Assembly (NCBI GenBank): GCA_024663395.1
Contig: JANFAH010000083.1
Coordinates: 124,001-188,000, forward strand
Source of the DNA: Pisolithus tinctorius
Lineage: Eukaryota; Basidiomycota; Agaricomycetes; Boletales; Pisolithaceae
Length of the DNA: 64,000 nucleotides
Direction: 5' to 3'
Shown in pieces: positions 33,297 through 44,790 of the stretch (within the stretch, counting starts at the first letter, position 1; each line of letters opens with the position of its first letter). The translations under genes were made by a program, and so were the position numbers. The notes below the pieces were generated by a model, which had not been told where the DNA came from, did no database searches, and saw only the letters and a list, made by a program, of their open reading frames with translations.

Positions 33297-35744
33297 CTGG
33301 TCATAATGTATAATTCTCATAACATATAGACTTTAGGCAATTCCCACTGTGGTATGCAGGGAAAATGCAGTATTTGTGTATAATGTATAATGTATAGCCC
33401 ACAAACTACTTTCATATGGTATGAGATACCCTGTTAGCAGTGATGAGCATATGGAATTTGTTAGGGTAACTTGCCACATGGCAGATTGGAGCTCAGCACT
33501 TGCCTGCACTAGCACAAATAGGGTACAGAAGTGAAAAAAAACTGTGTTCACTGCAGACCACCATGCCAGCTGAGCTTGGGGAGCATAGACCATGGCCAAA
33601 GCCAGCTCCCTACAATTGGCAACCAAGGGCACAGCCAACCAAAAGTACTCCTGCCACATCAGCCATCTTAGCAAAGCCAAAAAGATGTGAAAATCTCACT
33701 CTTAATGATTGGCTAACAGTCTTTGCATACATTGACAAGCACCCAGACCTACCCCAAGATCAAGTTGTTTCATACTTCAGCTCATGAGTGGAGGGTGTTT
33801 TGAAGTTTACTCAGGCAACTCTTTCCTGAAAACTAAAGGAAAGGGAGCAGCTGGAAGCATGAGTACAAAGCCATCCAGATGCACTTTCAAGGAAACACCC
33901 TCATGCAGTCACAAGTCCAGAGGTTGAGAAAGCACTCTTCAAGTGGATTAAGCACATGGAAGAAAAGGGGGAGGTGGTGAATGGCCCAATGTTGCAAGAG
34001 AAGCAGAAACAGTTCAAGGATGAGTTCAATATTCCAAATGAAAAGTGCCTTCATGGTGAAGGGTGGATTGCACCTTTCTGCAAGGCATACAAGATCAAGG
34101 AATACTAGAAACATGGAGAAGCTGGATCCATTGATCCAAGTACAGTGGACAGTGAAAGGGCTCATGTGCAGAAGGTCCTGGCAACATTTCCACTCAAGGA
34201 CTGGTGGAATTTTGACAAAACAAGTCTGTTTGCATTGTGAGTGTCACACAACCAGATTTTCACAAGTGCACTCACCTTTTGACAATGGGTGGCACTCCTC
34301 CTGATCATGGACTTGCAACAAAACAAATGAAAGGGAAGAAAAAGGAAAAATTCTGAATTACACTTGGGCTTGCTGCAAATGCAGATGGGAGTGAGAAGAT
34401 GCCACTGTTCTACATTGGGTGGTCAAAGAAGCCATGCTGCTTTGTAAACAAGACACCACAGCAGTATGGATTCTACTACCATAGCAATCAGAAAGCATGG
34501 ATGACCACAGATTTATTTGAGGAGTAAGCACAAATCTAAACTTGTCAGCCCCACTAAACTCATACCAACCACATCTCAGGTGGGTGAAGATATTCAATAG
34601 GAAAATGGGCAGTGAAAAGTGTTATGTGTGCCTCTATGTGGACAACTTTAGTAGTCACTTGATCATCTACAAACCATGACACATTCAGCTTGAGTCCTTC
34701 CATCCAAATCTTACCTTGCATGTCCAACCAAACAATGCTGGCATCATCCATTCATTCAAAGCCCACTACAGACAGGGGTTTTGCCAGCATGCAATTGACC
34801 TAGACAAGGTTGGGAAATGAGACATCTACAAGATAACCCTTCACAAAGCTATGGTAATAGTTAAAGAAGCCTGGGATGCAGTCATGCCAATCACTATCAA
34901 GAACTGTTGGGATCATTGTGGAATCCAGAAAGCAACTGCACCAACCTCTCACCCTGCCCATGCAAATCCAGAAGCTTGGAGTATCATATGAGACTTTGCT
35001 GCAGACTCAGCCATGACTCTTCCAGCTGCTGAAAAATGGCTTCAGGACCTGCTCAGGGACAAGTATGTTTATGAATATTGGCAAGAAGCATTCAATGCTG
35101 TCATGGGAGCTGAGGGAGATGCCACACAGGCTGTAGCAGGTGTTGAGAAGCTTGCCCAAGCAGCACTTCACTGCACTGGACTTACCATTAAGATACCCCC
35201 ACACACAGACCTGCCACAGCTGGTTGCTCTCAAGGAAGCACTCTCCAACTCCATCAAAATCTTGAAATTGCACAATTGGATCATTGGGTTGCCATCCACA
35301 ACTGACAAAGTTCTTGATCCCAAAGAGGAGCAAGAGATTGGAGAGTCTCAATATGCATTTGAGGGCAGAGACACTGAAATTGTTTCAGCAGTGCAGCATG
35401 AACTTGCCATCAAGCAGGGCAAGGTTGTGGAACTGGAGTCTGATGATGAAGATCAGCAAACTCCACTGAAACTGGATTATGCTGACCTTATTAACATGTG
35501 CAAGACAATTGAGTCAGCATGTGTGCAGGTCAGTGATGCCAACTTGTTGTTGGATCTGGCAAGACTGCTCTGTTGGTTCCATGGTATGCTTCACCATGAG
35601 GAGCTGAGAAATGCATGCACACAAACTAAACTGGAACAGTACTTCATTGGGAAATAATTTCACATGTTACATTTTGTCACATTTTGTCACATGCTGGTTC
35701 CATATAATTCTCATAATGTATAAAGATTTGGCTGTGCAACTAGT

Positions 35745-35767
35745 ATACATTATGAGAAAGTGTACTG
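35745..35767 (-). repeat. Right terminal inverted repeat of the pogo-like element
   Basis: Exact reverse complement of 33274-33296; the second target-site TA is at 35768-35769. Confidence 0.95.
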
Positions 35768-36585
35768 TAGTCCATACTTTCTTGGGAACCAGCAAGCATT
35801 GGTGGGAGATTCTGTATTTCTGCCTCACTTAAAATGAAATGATACCTCTCAGGTGATGTGGCTGGGGTGGATACAACATCTAAGCCTGTGCCTGACTGTG
35901 ACATAGGTAGGATGGGTGTAGTGGTGGCACAAGAACAAATACTTTTCTTCTCCTTATCTTCTTTCAAGGTTGATGGATAAGTTGCTTCATTTGAATCTCT
36001 GAATCAGAGATTGATTCTTCACTCTCAAGAGGGAGTACAATTTGTGGTCATTTACAACAATGAAAGCATTGTGGCAGGTTAAGGTCCTCATTGCCTTCAA
36101 TGGGCAATTGAGCTAAAAGAAACCTCATAAGGAAATTGTAACAACATCTTAGAGGCACTCACCATCAGCTGGAATACTTTGGTCAGGAGTTTGAATGCTT
36201 CTTTCACTCTCATCTTCGATCTGGAGCTCTTCCATGAAATATAAGTTTCTGCTGCATTGTCAACTTCAATTTAGACCTTAGACCTACCCTGTTGTAGTAT
36301 TTGAACATCTGGATTGACTTCTGCTCCACCCTCAATCCCTTCTTCCCACTTATCCTCATCTATGACATCTTCATTGTCAAGTTGAAGCTTGGAGTTTCTG
36401 CTTGCCACCTCCAAGTTTCCCATCACCAAAATTGCAATACAACAAGATACCAATATATACAGGGATATCCAATGTAGACAGTGATGACACTGTAGAAAAA
36501 GGGTGGGTATATAGTAAAATCTATGAAAATGCTCTTTTACAGTGGAATGCATGTCAACACTGCCATCAAATAGATTGTCAAACAT

Positions 36586-37330
36586 CTGGAATTGTTATTG
36601 ATATTCACAAGTACCTACCAGCTTCACACCAGCTACCACAAAGCATGACATGACAACTAAATATAAAATAATTATTGTGACACAAATCAAAATCATACAA
36701 CATCACACTGAAACTACCTAGTACCACTACCCATCATTGGCTCCCTCTCAACTCCAAGTAAGCCAGACTTACCAGTATACAACATTGCATCTCAAAACTA
36801 AACAAAAGTGAGGAATGAATAAGGAAGTGGGAAGGCAGGAAACATACCAGCTTATAACCTCCAGCATTGCCATCACCTCAGCTTCTTGAAATGTCACACT
36901 AGCAAATTAAATAGACAGCATATATGCATGGGAAAATGAGAACACACTGGTAATTCCATGTGCAAGTGTTGACAGCACAATGATATCAGAAATGGCTGCC
37001 AACATTCAATGGGAAGAGGTGTATATGAAGGATGCAGGTGCAGCTGATGGACAACAGTGATGGTGACAGTTTGGGGTCAAGAGGCAGAGAGGCAGAGTCA
37101 CAGTTATCATGAATTTGTGGGTGTGCAGTGTCACACACCAAAGGTGTTGTGGACATGGTTACAGCTGACTCTGCCTAACTTGTTGACGAGTTGTGTGCAA
37201 TGCCCATGCCATGCAGATGAAGACTAAAGGCCTCATGTGTAGAAAGACTGCCAGACATGAGCAGTCATCCTTCACACAAGAATGAGTCATCAGTGCTAAA
37301 GAGAAAAGAGGAAGTGAATTAAGTGTGCAT
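36586..37330. other. Repeat-block spacer
   Basis: CpG-poor sequence without a supported frame, lying between the split zinc-finger gene and repeat copy B. Confidence 0.4.
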
Positions 37331-38520
37331 TAAAGGTTTTTAGTGCCTGTGTACAGCATTCCAGTTTTCATCATATCTCTGCCATTTCCAAAGATATCAA
37401 CTCCATTCTCACACTCACTTAAAGTGCTCAGCCACACAATTCTGCCTTCCAAATTTGGAGAGGATCCTTGCACCCTATGCATTTCTACAGCACTCCATCC
37501 ATCAGACGCTCATTTCACTAAGTCCATCAATCATGGCCACCTCTTCATTGATCATCTTGCTTGTCTCATTTGCCAGAGACAGTGGCTACATATATCTGCC
37601 AGGCATTCCCACCAGCTTCTGTCCTGAAGCCCCCTGGTTCATCCCATCATTGTCAGCCCCATCTTGTCCCATGCAGCTTGGTCAGCATGTTCTCCTTGTC
37701 AGTATGACTTCCAGAAGGACATTCTTTGGTTGCCTCAGGTCTGTCACTCAGTTAGAAAGGTCTTATGTGGTCATTTTGGTCTCCCCAGTTGATGAAGCAT
37801 ATGGATCATTCCTCCCTGCTCCCTGCACCATCTTTATTCCAATCTCATCCATCATTCTTCCTGCATTGCAACAGCTGCAGCATAATCTACTGTTCTCCAG
37901 CCTCCCTGATCACATTCACAATGAGTATGATGTGCATCTTGCCTTCTTACTGCAAGATCCAGCAGAAGATGTCCCCCCTTCTCCTCCTCCTCCATCAGAG
38001 CCCTGTTCATGAAGTTTTTGTTAACTTCACTGAGAGGATGGAAGGGTGGGAGACACAATTGCTTATGCTCCCATTGCCCCACAGACCCCCAACACCCTAG
38101 CCCCCTTTGATGCCTGACTCATGCCCTTCAATTCTGGAATTAATACTTCCCTATCTGGAAACACCATCCATCTGTCATGCCATCTTTGGATCTAGAGATG
38201 TCTCCACTGAGATCTGACTTGCATTGCCACCCCCTAATGTGATATCAGTGTGCTTACTCAGTTTCTGACTCCATTTGACTCATTTTGTGATATTTTGACT
38301 GTCCTTGACTTGTTCATTGCCAATACTTACCAATCTTCTTTGCTTGCTTACTTTTCATTTCTCACTTACTCATCATGATTACTCAGTCCTTACTCATTAC
38401 TTACCAAGTGTTTGTGCCTTGTTTGTCACAAGCTGTGCTCCCCCCACAGTATATAAACCCCCATGTACTTAGCTACACCCCAAGCAATCAGAAGCAATCA
38501 GAAGTTATTCAGCAGTCAGT

Positions 38521-38550
38521 TCAGCTCAGCTCAGCTCAGCTCAGCTCAGC
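38521..38550. repeat. (TCAGC)6 microsatellite
   Basis: Six perfect pentamers inside repeat copy B, just downstream of its TATA box; copy A lacks the expansion. Confidence 0.95.
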
Positions 38551-38891
38551 ATAACTCGTTGTCAAAAGTTGAGGCTCCACAAAGGGGTCTATCTGTCATC
38601 ATTCATATACTTGGTAGTTGAGGCTCATTTGGAAGAGTCTATCTGCCATCCTTCATCATCTGCAGTCCACTCCATGCCTAGTCAGCAACCATTTGCTTAG
38701 TCATTCCTCACTCCTGCATAACTCGTTGTCAACTTGTGCCAGGAGCACATTCTATTGAAGTCCATCATTTCAAAAGTCCTTTCAACTGAACACCTTCACT
38801 CCATTCAGCATCTCCTTCTCAATCAGCATCCATTCATCTTCTCCTGTGTAACTCATCGACAACTTGTGCCAGGAGCACCTGCCATTGAAGT

Positions 38892-38910
38892 CCCCCCCCC
38901 CCCCCCCCCC
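38892..38910. repeat. Homopolymer C run (19)
   Basis: Nineteen C in a row inside copy B, where copy A has five. It is a likely site of slippage or sequencing error. Confidence 0.9.
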
Positions 38911-39026
38911 ACATTAGATTTTTTTCTGCACTCCAGGTTCTGCAGAGGTACACCACCACTTGCTCTATATTTGTCTTTGGTGTTGGTTTTGGTTGGTTTT
39001 CACCACCTTTCCACACTTTGACTCAC

Positions 39027-41143
39027 AGTGGGAGTTTACATTTTTGATTAGTCAGCAACTATGGTACTCCACATGCAAGTCTCTGACAACAAAATGGTGA
39101 ATATATCTTTGCCCACAGCTGAAACCAAGATGTAAAATGCACCATTAGAAAGCCCTTATTTAGTAGTACCATATCTCTGAAATTTGAGAGCCCCAGCCAT
39201 GACACAGACAAGATACAGCATGAGATGTCATTAGATGCCAGCATAGGGATGAAGAGGAATTGCTGAATGGCAATAAGACCTCAAAATGACATGACACCAG
39301 AGGAGGAGGAGAGGGTAGAGAGGGACATGAAGAATGCAGCACCAAAAGAATGAAGCAAATGCATTTACCTGTTCCTGAGATATTTGCAAAGTTGTCTCGC
39401 AGTCCTCTGAGCACAAAAACAGTCATATCTTGACAATGGCTGCATGAAATTTCATGAACAATGGGTCGACCACATGGGCTCATTGAGCAGAGTCTATGAC
39501 CAAAAAAGCAAGAGGTGCAACAATGAAATGAGCAAGATAAGCAAGAAGGTCCTTGAAAGTGTACCCTTGCACAAAATGTGGAATTTCTCCAGAACTGCTC
39601 TGCATGCCAAAACATTCTAGACTTCACTGGAGAGCTCTCATCAGGTAGTACAATGGTGTGGAAAACTGAGGTACACAACATGGAAACAGGTGAGGTAGAA
39701 GCACAGGACCTCAAAGGTGCTCCTTTGTGCAAAACATGGAATTCACCCTGGAGGAGTGATGCATATATATGTACATGGATGTGTGGTAGACATATGATAT
39801 AATGTCCAGTGAACACTGGATGTGGGTGTAGATTGATAAATGCTATGTTGTTGCCTCAGAGATTGACAGGACATGCAGTGGTGCATGGTATCACATGACC
39901 AGCTCTTGGCACATCAATTGCACAGCCACTGGGAAATATATTCCCTATCAGGCAATAGTGGCATTTGACAGTTTTGGTAATGCCACAAACATCACTTGCC
40001 ATATCTGGCACATCCATTGAGGGTTTGATAACCTGACTTCCATGGAATTGCATGCAAAGAAATTGGTATAGTTGTTCAATGACAGGATCCTGAAGACCAG
40101 TATGTTCACCAGGGATACTGTTATTGACCATTTAACTAATTATTGCTTTTGATAAAAAGACATCCACTTACACATGCAAATCTAACTTTGTGCCATTGGG
40201 CTTCCATATGAGTGTACAAATTTTGTGGTCACTGTCCTCCAGAAGGCCTTGATGAGTGCCCTGTAAGCATGCCAGTGCCCAAGTGTTCATAGTAAATGGA
40301 ATGAGTAGCAGAACAAGAAAATGCATGCAAATCCAATTTCAATGCTGTGTTACTGCCTCTAGACCATTACATACAGTCTCAGCACTTATGTAGAGCCAGA
40401 TGCAAGAGAGCAGTGTGATCACAAAAGCATGATTAGCATGACATGGTCTGAGGGGAGAACAACCCTCTTGGAGAATAAGATAACATGTCTATATGGTCAC
40501 ATTGATAGTCCATTGTCATAGGAAGTAATCTTACAATTGCTCAGGAAGAACCCAACAAAGGTCTCTCTGTAAGAGATAGACTGGGTGCAATACACGAATG
40601 TCTACATCCTTATATATGTTTGAGAGTGTGGCAGGAGACAAGCAACAGCTAAAACAAGACATAAAGAGAAGCAGGAAAAAGAAAAGGACTAAGTAACATC
40701 ATGAGGCAGTAAGTTAGGTACTGCAAAAGTGAGAGAGGCTGAAAAGTGTCAGTGGATGTCATTGGTGGAAATAGCTGGAGTAGTGTGTGCATAATGATTG
40801 CAGCACCTTTTGAACCATAGCTGTGATGTCATCAGTTTTAAATGTTCTCAAGGAACATAATGCAAACTACTTACTATCCACAGTGTGAGTTTTCCCATAT
40901 TGCTGAAGACATTGGAGGGACATGCATTCAAGCAAATTGTGCTATTGTGTAATGATTCACTTTGAGGTTGGCTTTGAAGCATGTCCAGAGCCAGAGGTTT
41001 TCACATGCTTCCACATTGAACAAGAGTTTCTTGAGTTTGTCATACATTTCCAAAATGCAAGAGGGGATATCTTTGAACTCGATTTTCATGGCTGGCCAAC
41101 CTTTTGCCTCTGCGACATTGAAGGCTTCGAGCCGACATTGCTC
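39027..41143. other. Repeat-derived stretch without a supported gene
   Basis: CpG-poor sequence. A 218-codon open frame on minus (39160-39816) and smaller ones are present, but composition is Ser/Cys/His-rich with no domain, which fits chance frames in CpG-depleted DNA. Two imperfect copies of a segment containing CTTTGTGCAAAACATGGAAT or a close variant occur near 39560-39760. Confidence 0.4.
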
Positions 41144-42306
41144 TCATTTGATTAAAATACAGGTATCCATCTCCAAATGAATATTGGTCTTCCTTTCCTT
41201 GACAAGGCCAACATAGGCAGACAAGGCAGTCTTGAGCTGGTCAGAAATATTGTTGGGGATCGCATCTTTGCAGTCCATTCCAGGACACATCTTCGGCAGC
41301 TGGTGACTTGTGATGGGACTGTCATTGTCATCAGTGGCAGCAGCGAGTTTGTGATAATTGATGTCATCCTTCTCCTCATCCTCGCTTGGAGGTGAACTTG
41401 CATTTGTGATCTTGATAGAGCGTCCTACAGTGGTCTGTAATGCTGGTGTCAGTACAGGTTTGTTGTTAGCCCACATAGAATACCTTCAAATTTGAGTGTG
41501 CCTTGGTCGCTTGAGTGTTCTGCTTTGGTGAGTATGACTGAACATCAGGTAATACTTCCTACACTGTCATCGAGCTTGCTATACTCAATTGCCTTGGGGC
41601 CAGGCTTTGCCATTACCACCTTTTGCTTTTCAGCGATGTCGGCTCGCTCCTGCTGCTGTTTTTGCAGATGAAGTTTGTTATCGTCTAGGAAGATGAGAGA
41701 GAGAGTTAGTGACATATGAGGTCTGATCTGTGAAGCTCACCCAATAATCACCCAGAGGGCTTGGACATCTTGCTATGCTTAGTGTGTTCTGGTGAGGCTG
41801 GTGCAATGGATTTTCTCTTGACTGGTGCCAGATTGTTGTCTTTGTTGCTTTTGCCACCATGCTCATCTTCTGATTCTTCTTTGCACTGTTTTTTTCAAGG
41901 ATGACTTGGACATTTGTGATGATCTATTACAATGGGCCATAGATGATTAGTACATAACAAATCATCTATGCTACTCACCTGATGATCCACATGCGCCAGA
42001 CTTGGATATCTTGCTATGTACTTCCAAGGCTGGTAGGTTTGTAGACTTTCTCTTGACTGGTGCTGTGTCATTGTCTTCATCTTCATTGCTGTTGTGACCA
42101 TCTTCTGATGGGTCTTCACTGATGTTGTCATCACTTGCTTCACTCAGGCTATCTGTTTCCAAGCATGAACAATCAAAGTCAATGACAGACATGTCCTCAT
42201 TAGCATCCCAAAAATCCAACTCTTCATCACCACAAATCTCTTCTGCTTTTCGTTTCCCAATCCTGCACTGTGTTTTGTATAGTTGTGACAAGTCCCAGTG
42301 AATCAA
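41144..42306 (-). pseudogene. Fragments of an acidic TE-associated protein
   Basis: Reading minus, successive pieces share a style: 41971-42306 (RKAEEICGDEELDFWDANED, then Asp/Ser/Glu-rich sequence with APVKRKS), a second APVKRKS piece near 41770-41860, and 41144-41476 (KMCPGMDCKDAIPNNI, SAYVGLVKER, LEMDTCILIK), with coding-like sequence continuing below 41144 towards 40950. The repeated APVKRKS motif suggests a duplicated exon. Such proteins accompany large DNA transposons in mushrooms; I do not recognise a catalytic domain. Intervening stops argue for decay, although spliced expression cannot be excluded. Confidence 0.35.
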
Positions 42307-43154
42307 ACAAAATCATTTATTGCATTATGCACCTCAAGGTTTGAGGTGGCTTTCTTCTCTAACTGCAAACTATTGCACAGATATTGCACCAATAGATCTC
42401 ACACTGGCCACACATTCTCATATTTCTGGAATATCTTGTATTCTAATTGTGCCTACATAGAGATTATAATGCATATATGCATATATATGACAGCAACATA
42501 CCTGAAAAATAACTTTCTCAATGAGTAGCTTGTTTTTTTGCTGCATTATCATTTGACTCATATCAAGTTTCCGGTTTGCGAGTTTGCGAATACCATGCTA
42601 CTTTTATCAGTGAGATCAATGTCACATATGAAAAAAAAAAAAAAACCTTTAGGTGATTAAAAAATTCCTTCTTCTTCGAGAGGCCCATTGCCTTGACAAT
42701 GCTGTAGCCCTTTCCATCGCTTCGTCCTGGGTGGCTGTTCAGTCAGGGAATCAAATCCTGATTACTACCATTTATCAAAAAGTCCCATTCTCTATTAGTC
42801 TTCTTTTTGCAGCAGTCCAAGTCATTGGTGCACTGGTTTCCTACATACAAAGATAAATGCTATCAATCATTCAGATGGTGCACAGCACAAGATCTGACTT
42901 ATGAGTATATGAGTCCAATTGTTCTTGTATTGAAGCAATCGCTTGACTAATGGTTGACAGCTGCAGTGCTTGCTTTGCATTATACAGTCTTGGCACTTTG
43001 ACCATCGTGAATTAATGACCATTAGGGGTGGAAAAGGAAGATGCAAAACAGTTTGTGAGGTAGGTCACATGACAGTCACATGACCAGATGACATGAAAAT
43101 TCTGTTTAAGTCTCCAAGTCTCTAAACCATGGGTACAACTGCCATGGTGCTGTT
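42307..43154. other. Repeat-block spacer
   Basis: AT-rich and CpG-poor. It includes an A15 run near 42631-42645 and short frames only. Confidence 0.4.
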
Positions 43155-44406
43155 ATGATGCAGCACAAGCACAGGGTGAAGACTCATCCTGGTCAAAACC
43201 ATTGCAAATGGTGTCATTGTCTCCCAACATGCAGAAAAATACTTAGCCTCAAGCAATGCCACTGGCATTACAGGGACCTAGCAAACAATGGCCTTGTGGG
43301 GCAGATACAAGTGTCAGAGAGCGTTCCATCAGACTTGGATGCAGAGCATGATGCCACTGCACCTGAGATCTCAGGTTCATGTCCCTGTAATTGCCTAACC
43401 ATCTCACAAGCTAACTGATCAGATATCTTTGTCAGACAACAGTGACAGTATTGCAGACTCATCAAGTCCCAATCCAGATATCTCTGATGACAACAATGAT
43501 AGATCCTCAAGCTCAAGCTCACATGTGGAGCCCTTGGTTGTGCAAGATGAGGAGTTTGGTCCCTGGGATTGGGTGGAGGACCAAGACTCGGACGAGGAGC
43601 TTTGGAGCATGGAGGAACTTATGGATACACTAGAGTGCACTGAGAAATGAAAGGTTGTGGAGGAATTCTTTGAAATTCATAAGTAAAAAATGTCTGGTTC
43701 ATCAACTGTTGTAACTGAATTTTGCGATAGGGAACAACATCCTCTCTGACAGCAACAGGGACAACATCCGAGCATTCAATTTGCTTGTGAGGGGGAGGAT
43801 CACACAAACTGCATTCAAGCAGATGCATTGGTCATTCCATCACAAAATCAACCTCAACTCTGAATATGTTATCTTCAAATGCATCGCATGCCTTGCAGCC
43901 ATCACCACCGTCGAGTACGATTGTTGCCCCAATTCATGTATTCTCTATGCTGGAAAATACTGACAGCTCCTCATTTGCCCACATTGTCATCAACTGCAGT
44001 TCAAACCTAATCAAAAACCCCACTGTCAATTCACATATTTTCCTCTTGTCCCACAACTGCAAGGGCTCTTCCAGAGCCCTCAAATGATCCACCTGATGGA
44101 CTATCAAGTGAGCTACAAGTCAACCCCCAGCAGTATCTCTGATGTTTTTGACAGCACTCATTACAGGAAATTGGTAGGGGAATATGTTGAAGTGGATGGT
44201 AAAAGGCTTTCACATTGTTACTTTTGTGATCACTGTGACATCGCACTCGCTCTCTGCACTGATAGCTATTTGTTGTACAAGAGTAATCAAGGTGGACTGA
44301 TGGCAACACCAGTTATACTGCAAAACTATAATATTCTGCCAACTCAACGCACTTGTCATGAACATCTAATCTGTGTTGGGATCATTCCTGGTCCAAGGCA
44401 GCTGAA

Positions 44407-44790
44407 GGAGCTGTCATCTTTCCTCTCACCTCTCAATGATGAGCTGGCCAAACTCGCATATGGAGTTCCAACATTTGATGCTGACAAGAGGGTCTTATTT
44501 GACCTACACACATATGTCATCTTCAAACTGGGAGATATCCTTGCAATCCAAAAATTCCTGGAGATCAAAGGCCATAATTTGATCTTTCCATGCTGATCGG
44601 AGCTGTCATCTTTCCTCTCACCTCTCAATGATGAGCTGGCCAAACTCGCATATGGAGTTCCAACATTTGATGCTGACAAGAGGGTCTTATTTGACCTACA
44701 CACATATGTCATCTCCAAACTGGGAGATATCCTTGCAATCCAAAAATTCCTGGAGATCAAAGGCCATAATTTGATCTTTCCATGCTGATC
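44407..44790 (+). repeat. 192-bp tandem duplication inside the Tnp2 relic
   Basis: Units 44407-44598 and 44599-44790 are nearly identical; one visible difference is CTTCAAACTG against CTCCAAACTG. The unit is 64 codons long, so the frame is kept. Each unit ends in TGC TGA TC, where Tnp2 proteins have Cys-Arg, so a CGA-to-TGA change seems to predate the duplication. Confidence 0.9.

Larger units (their letters stand above)
33274..35767 (+). mobile_element. pogo/Tigger-like Tc1-mariner element, 2494 bp, dead transposase
   Basis: Perfect 23-bp terminal inverted repeats flank the element and a TA duplicate lies on each side. Inside, plus-strand fragments from 33563 to 35657 read as a CENP-B/Tc5 helix-turn-helix plus DDE_1 transposase: SPEVEKALFKWIKHMEEKG, WWNFDKTSLFA, LGLAANADGSEK, KKPCCFVNKTPQQYGFYY, then a C-terminal block of 214 codons (35013-35657) that is fully open. 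The N-terminal two thirds carries several in-frame TGA codons, for example after VVSYFSS and after KKKEKF, at places where family members have Arg, so CGA-to-TGA change is likely. The element can no longer encode its own transposase, but ends are intact and could be mobilised in trans. Confidence 0.88.
32590..36585 (-). pseudogene. C2H2 zinc-finger gene split by a pogo-like element
   Basis: On minus, coding pieces are found on both sides of the element at 33274-35767: an acidic N-terminal piece (about 36270-36430), a piece ending LPPMLAGSQESMD at about 35770, and after the element LKLAFGVDLMRVPG (33200-33271), then a piece of 33127 downward with TDLATIGYAYLSDYDVIICR and LNGKYQLHQKAFLHHIL, and finally CNQCDY..HKHWNAHH, a C2H2 finger, near 32650-32750. 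Dropping the element with one TA duplicate leaves an unbroken frame at the junction. A 70-nt intron (33127/33197 boundaries) keeps phase. This kind of protein recurs in mushroom genomes; I know no function. Some frames near the 3' end are broken, so the gene was probably decaying. Confidence 0.5.
37331..39026. repeat. Dispersed 1.7-kb repeat, copy B
   Basis: Direct repeat of 1854-3523. It keeps the same boundaries, a TATATAAA box (38450-38457) and a 185-codon frame (37455-38012). Compared with copy A it has a TCAGC run (38521-38550) and a long C run (38892-38910) where copy A has shorter versions. Many differences are C/T or G/A transitions. It is followed by unrelated sequence. Confidence 0.75.

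Noticed and set aside
39160..39816. 218-codon minus-strand frame
   Set aside because: Loss of CpG removes many chance stops in this block, so long frames arise by chance; composition is unlike a protein domain.
42631..42645. A15 run as a LINE or retrogene poly-A tail
   Set aside because: No reverse-transcriptase sequence or target duplicate was found next to it.
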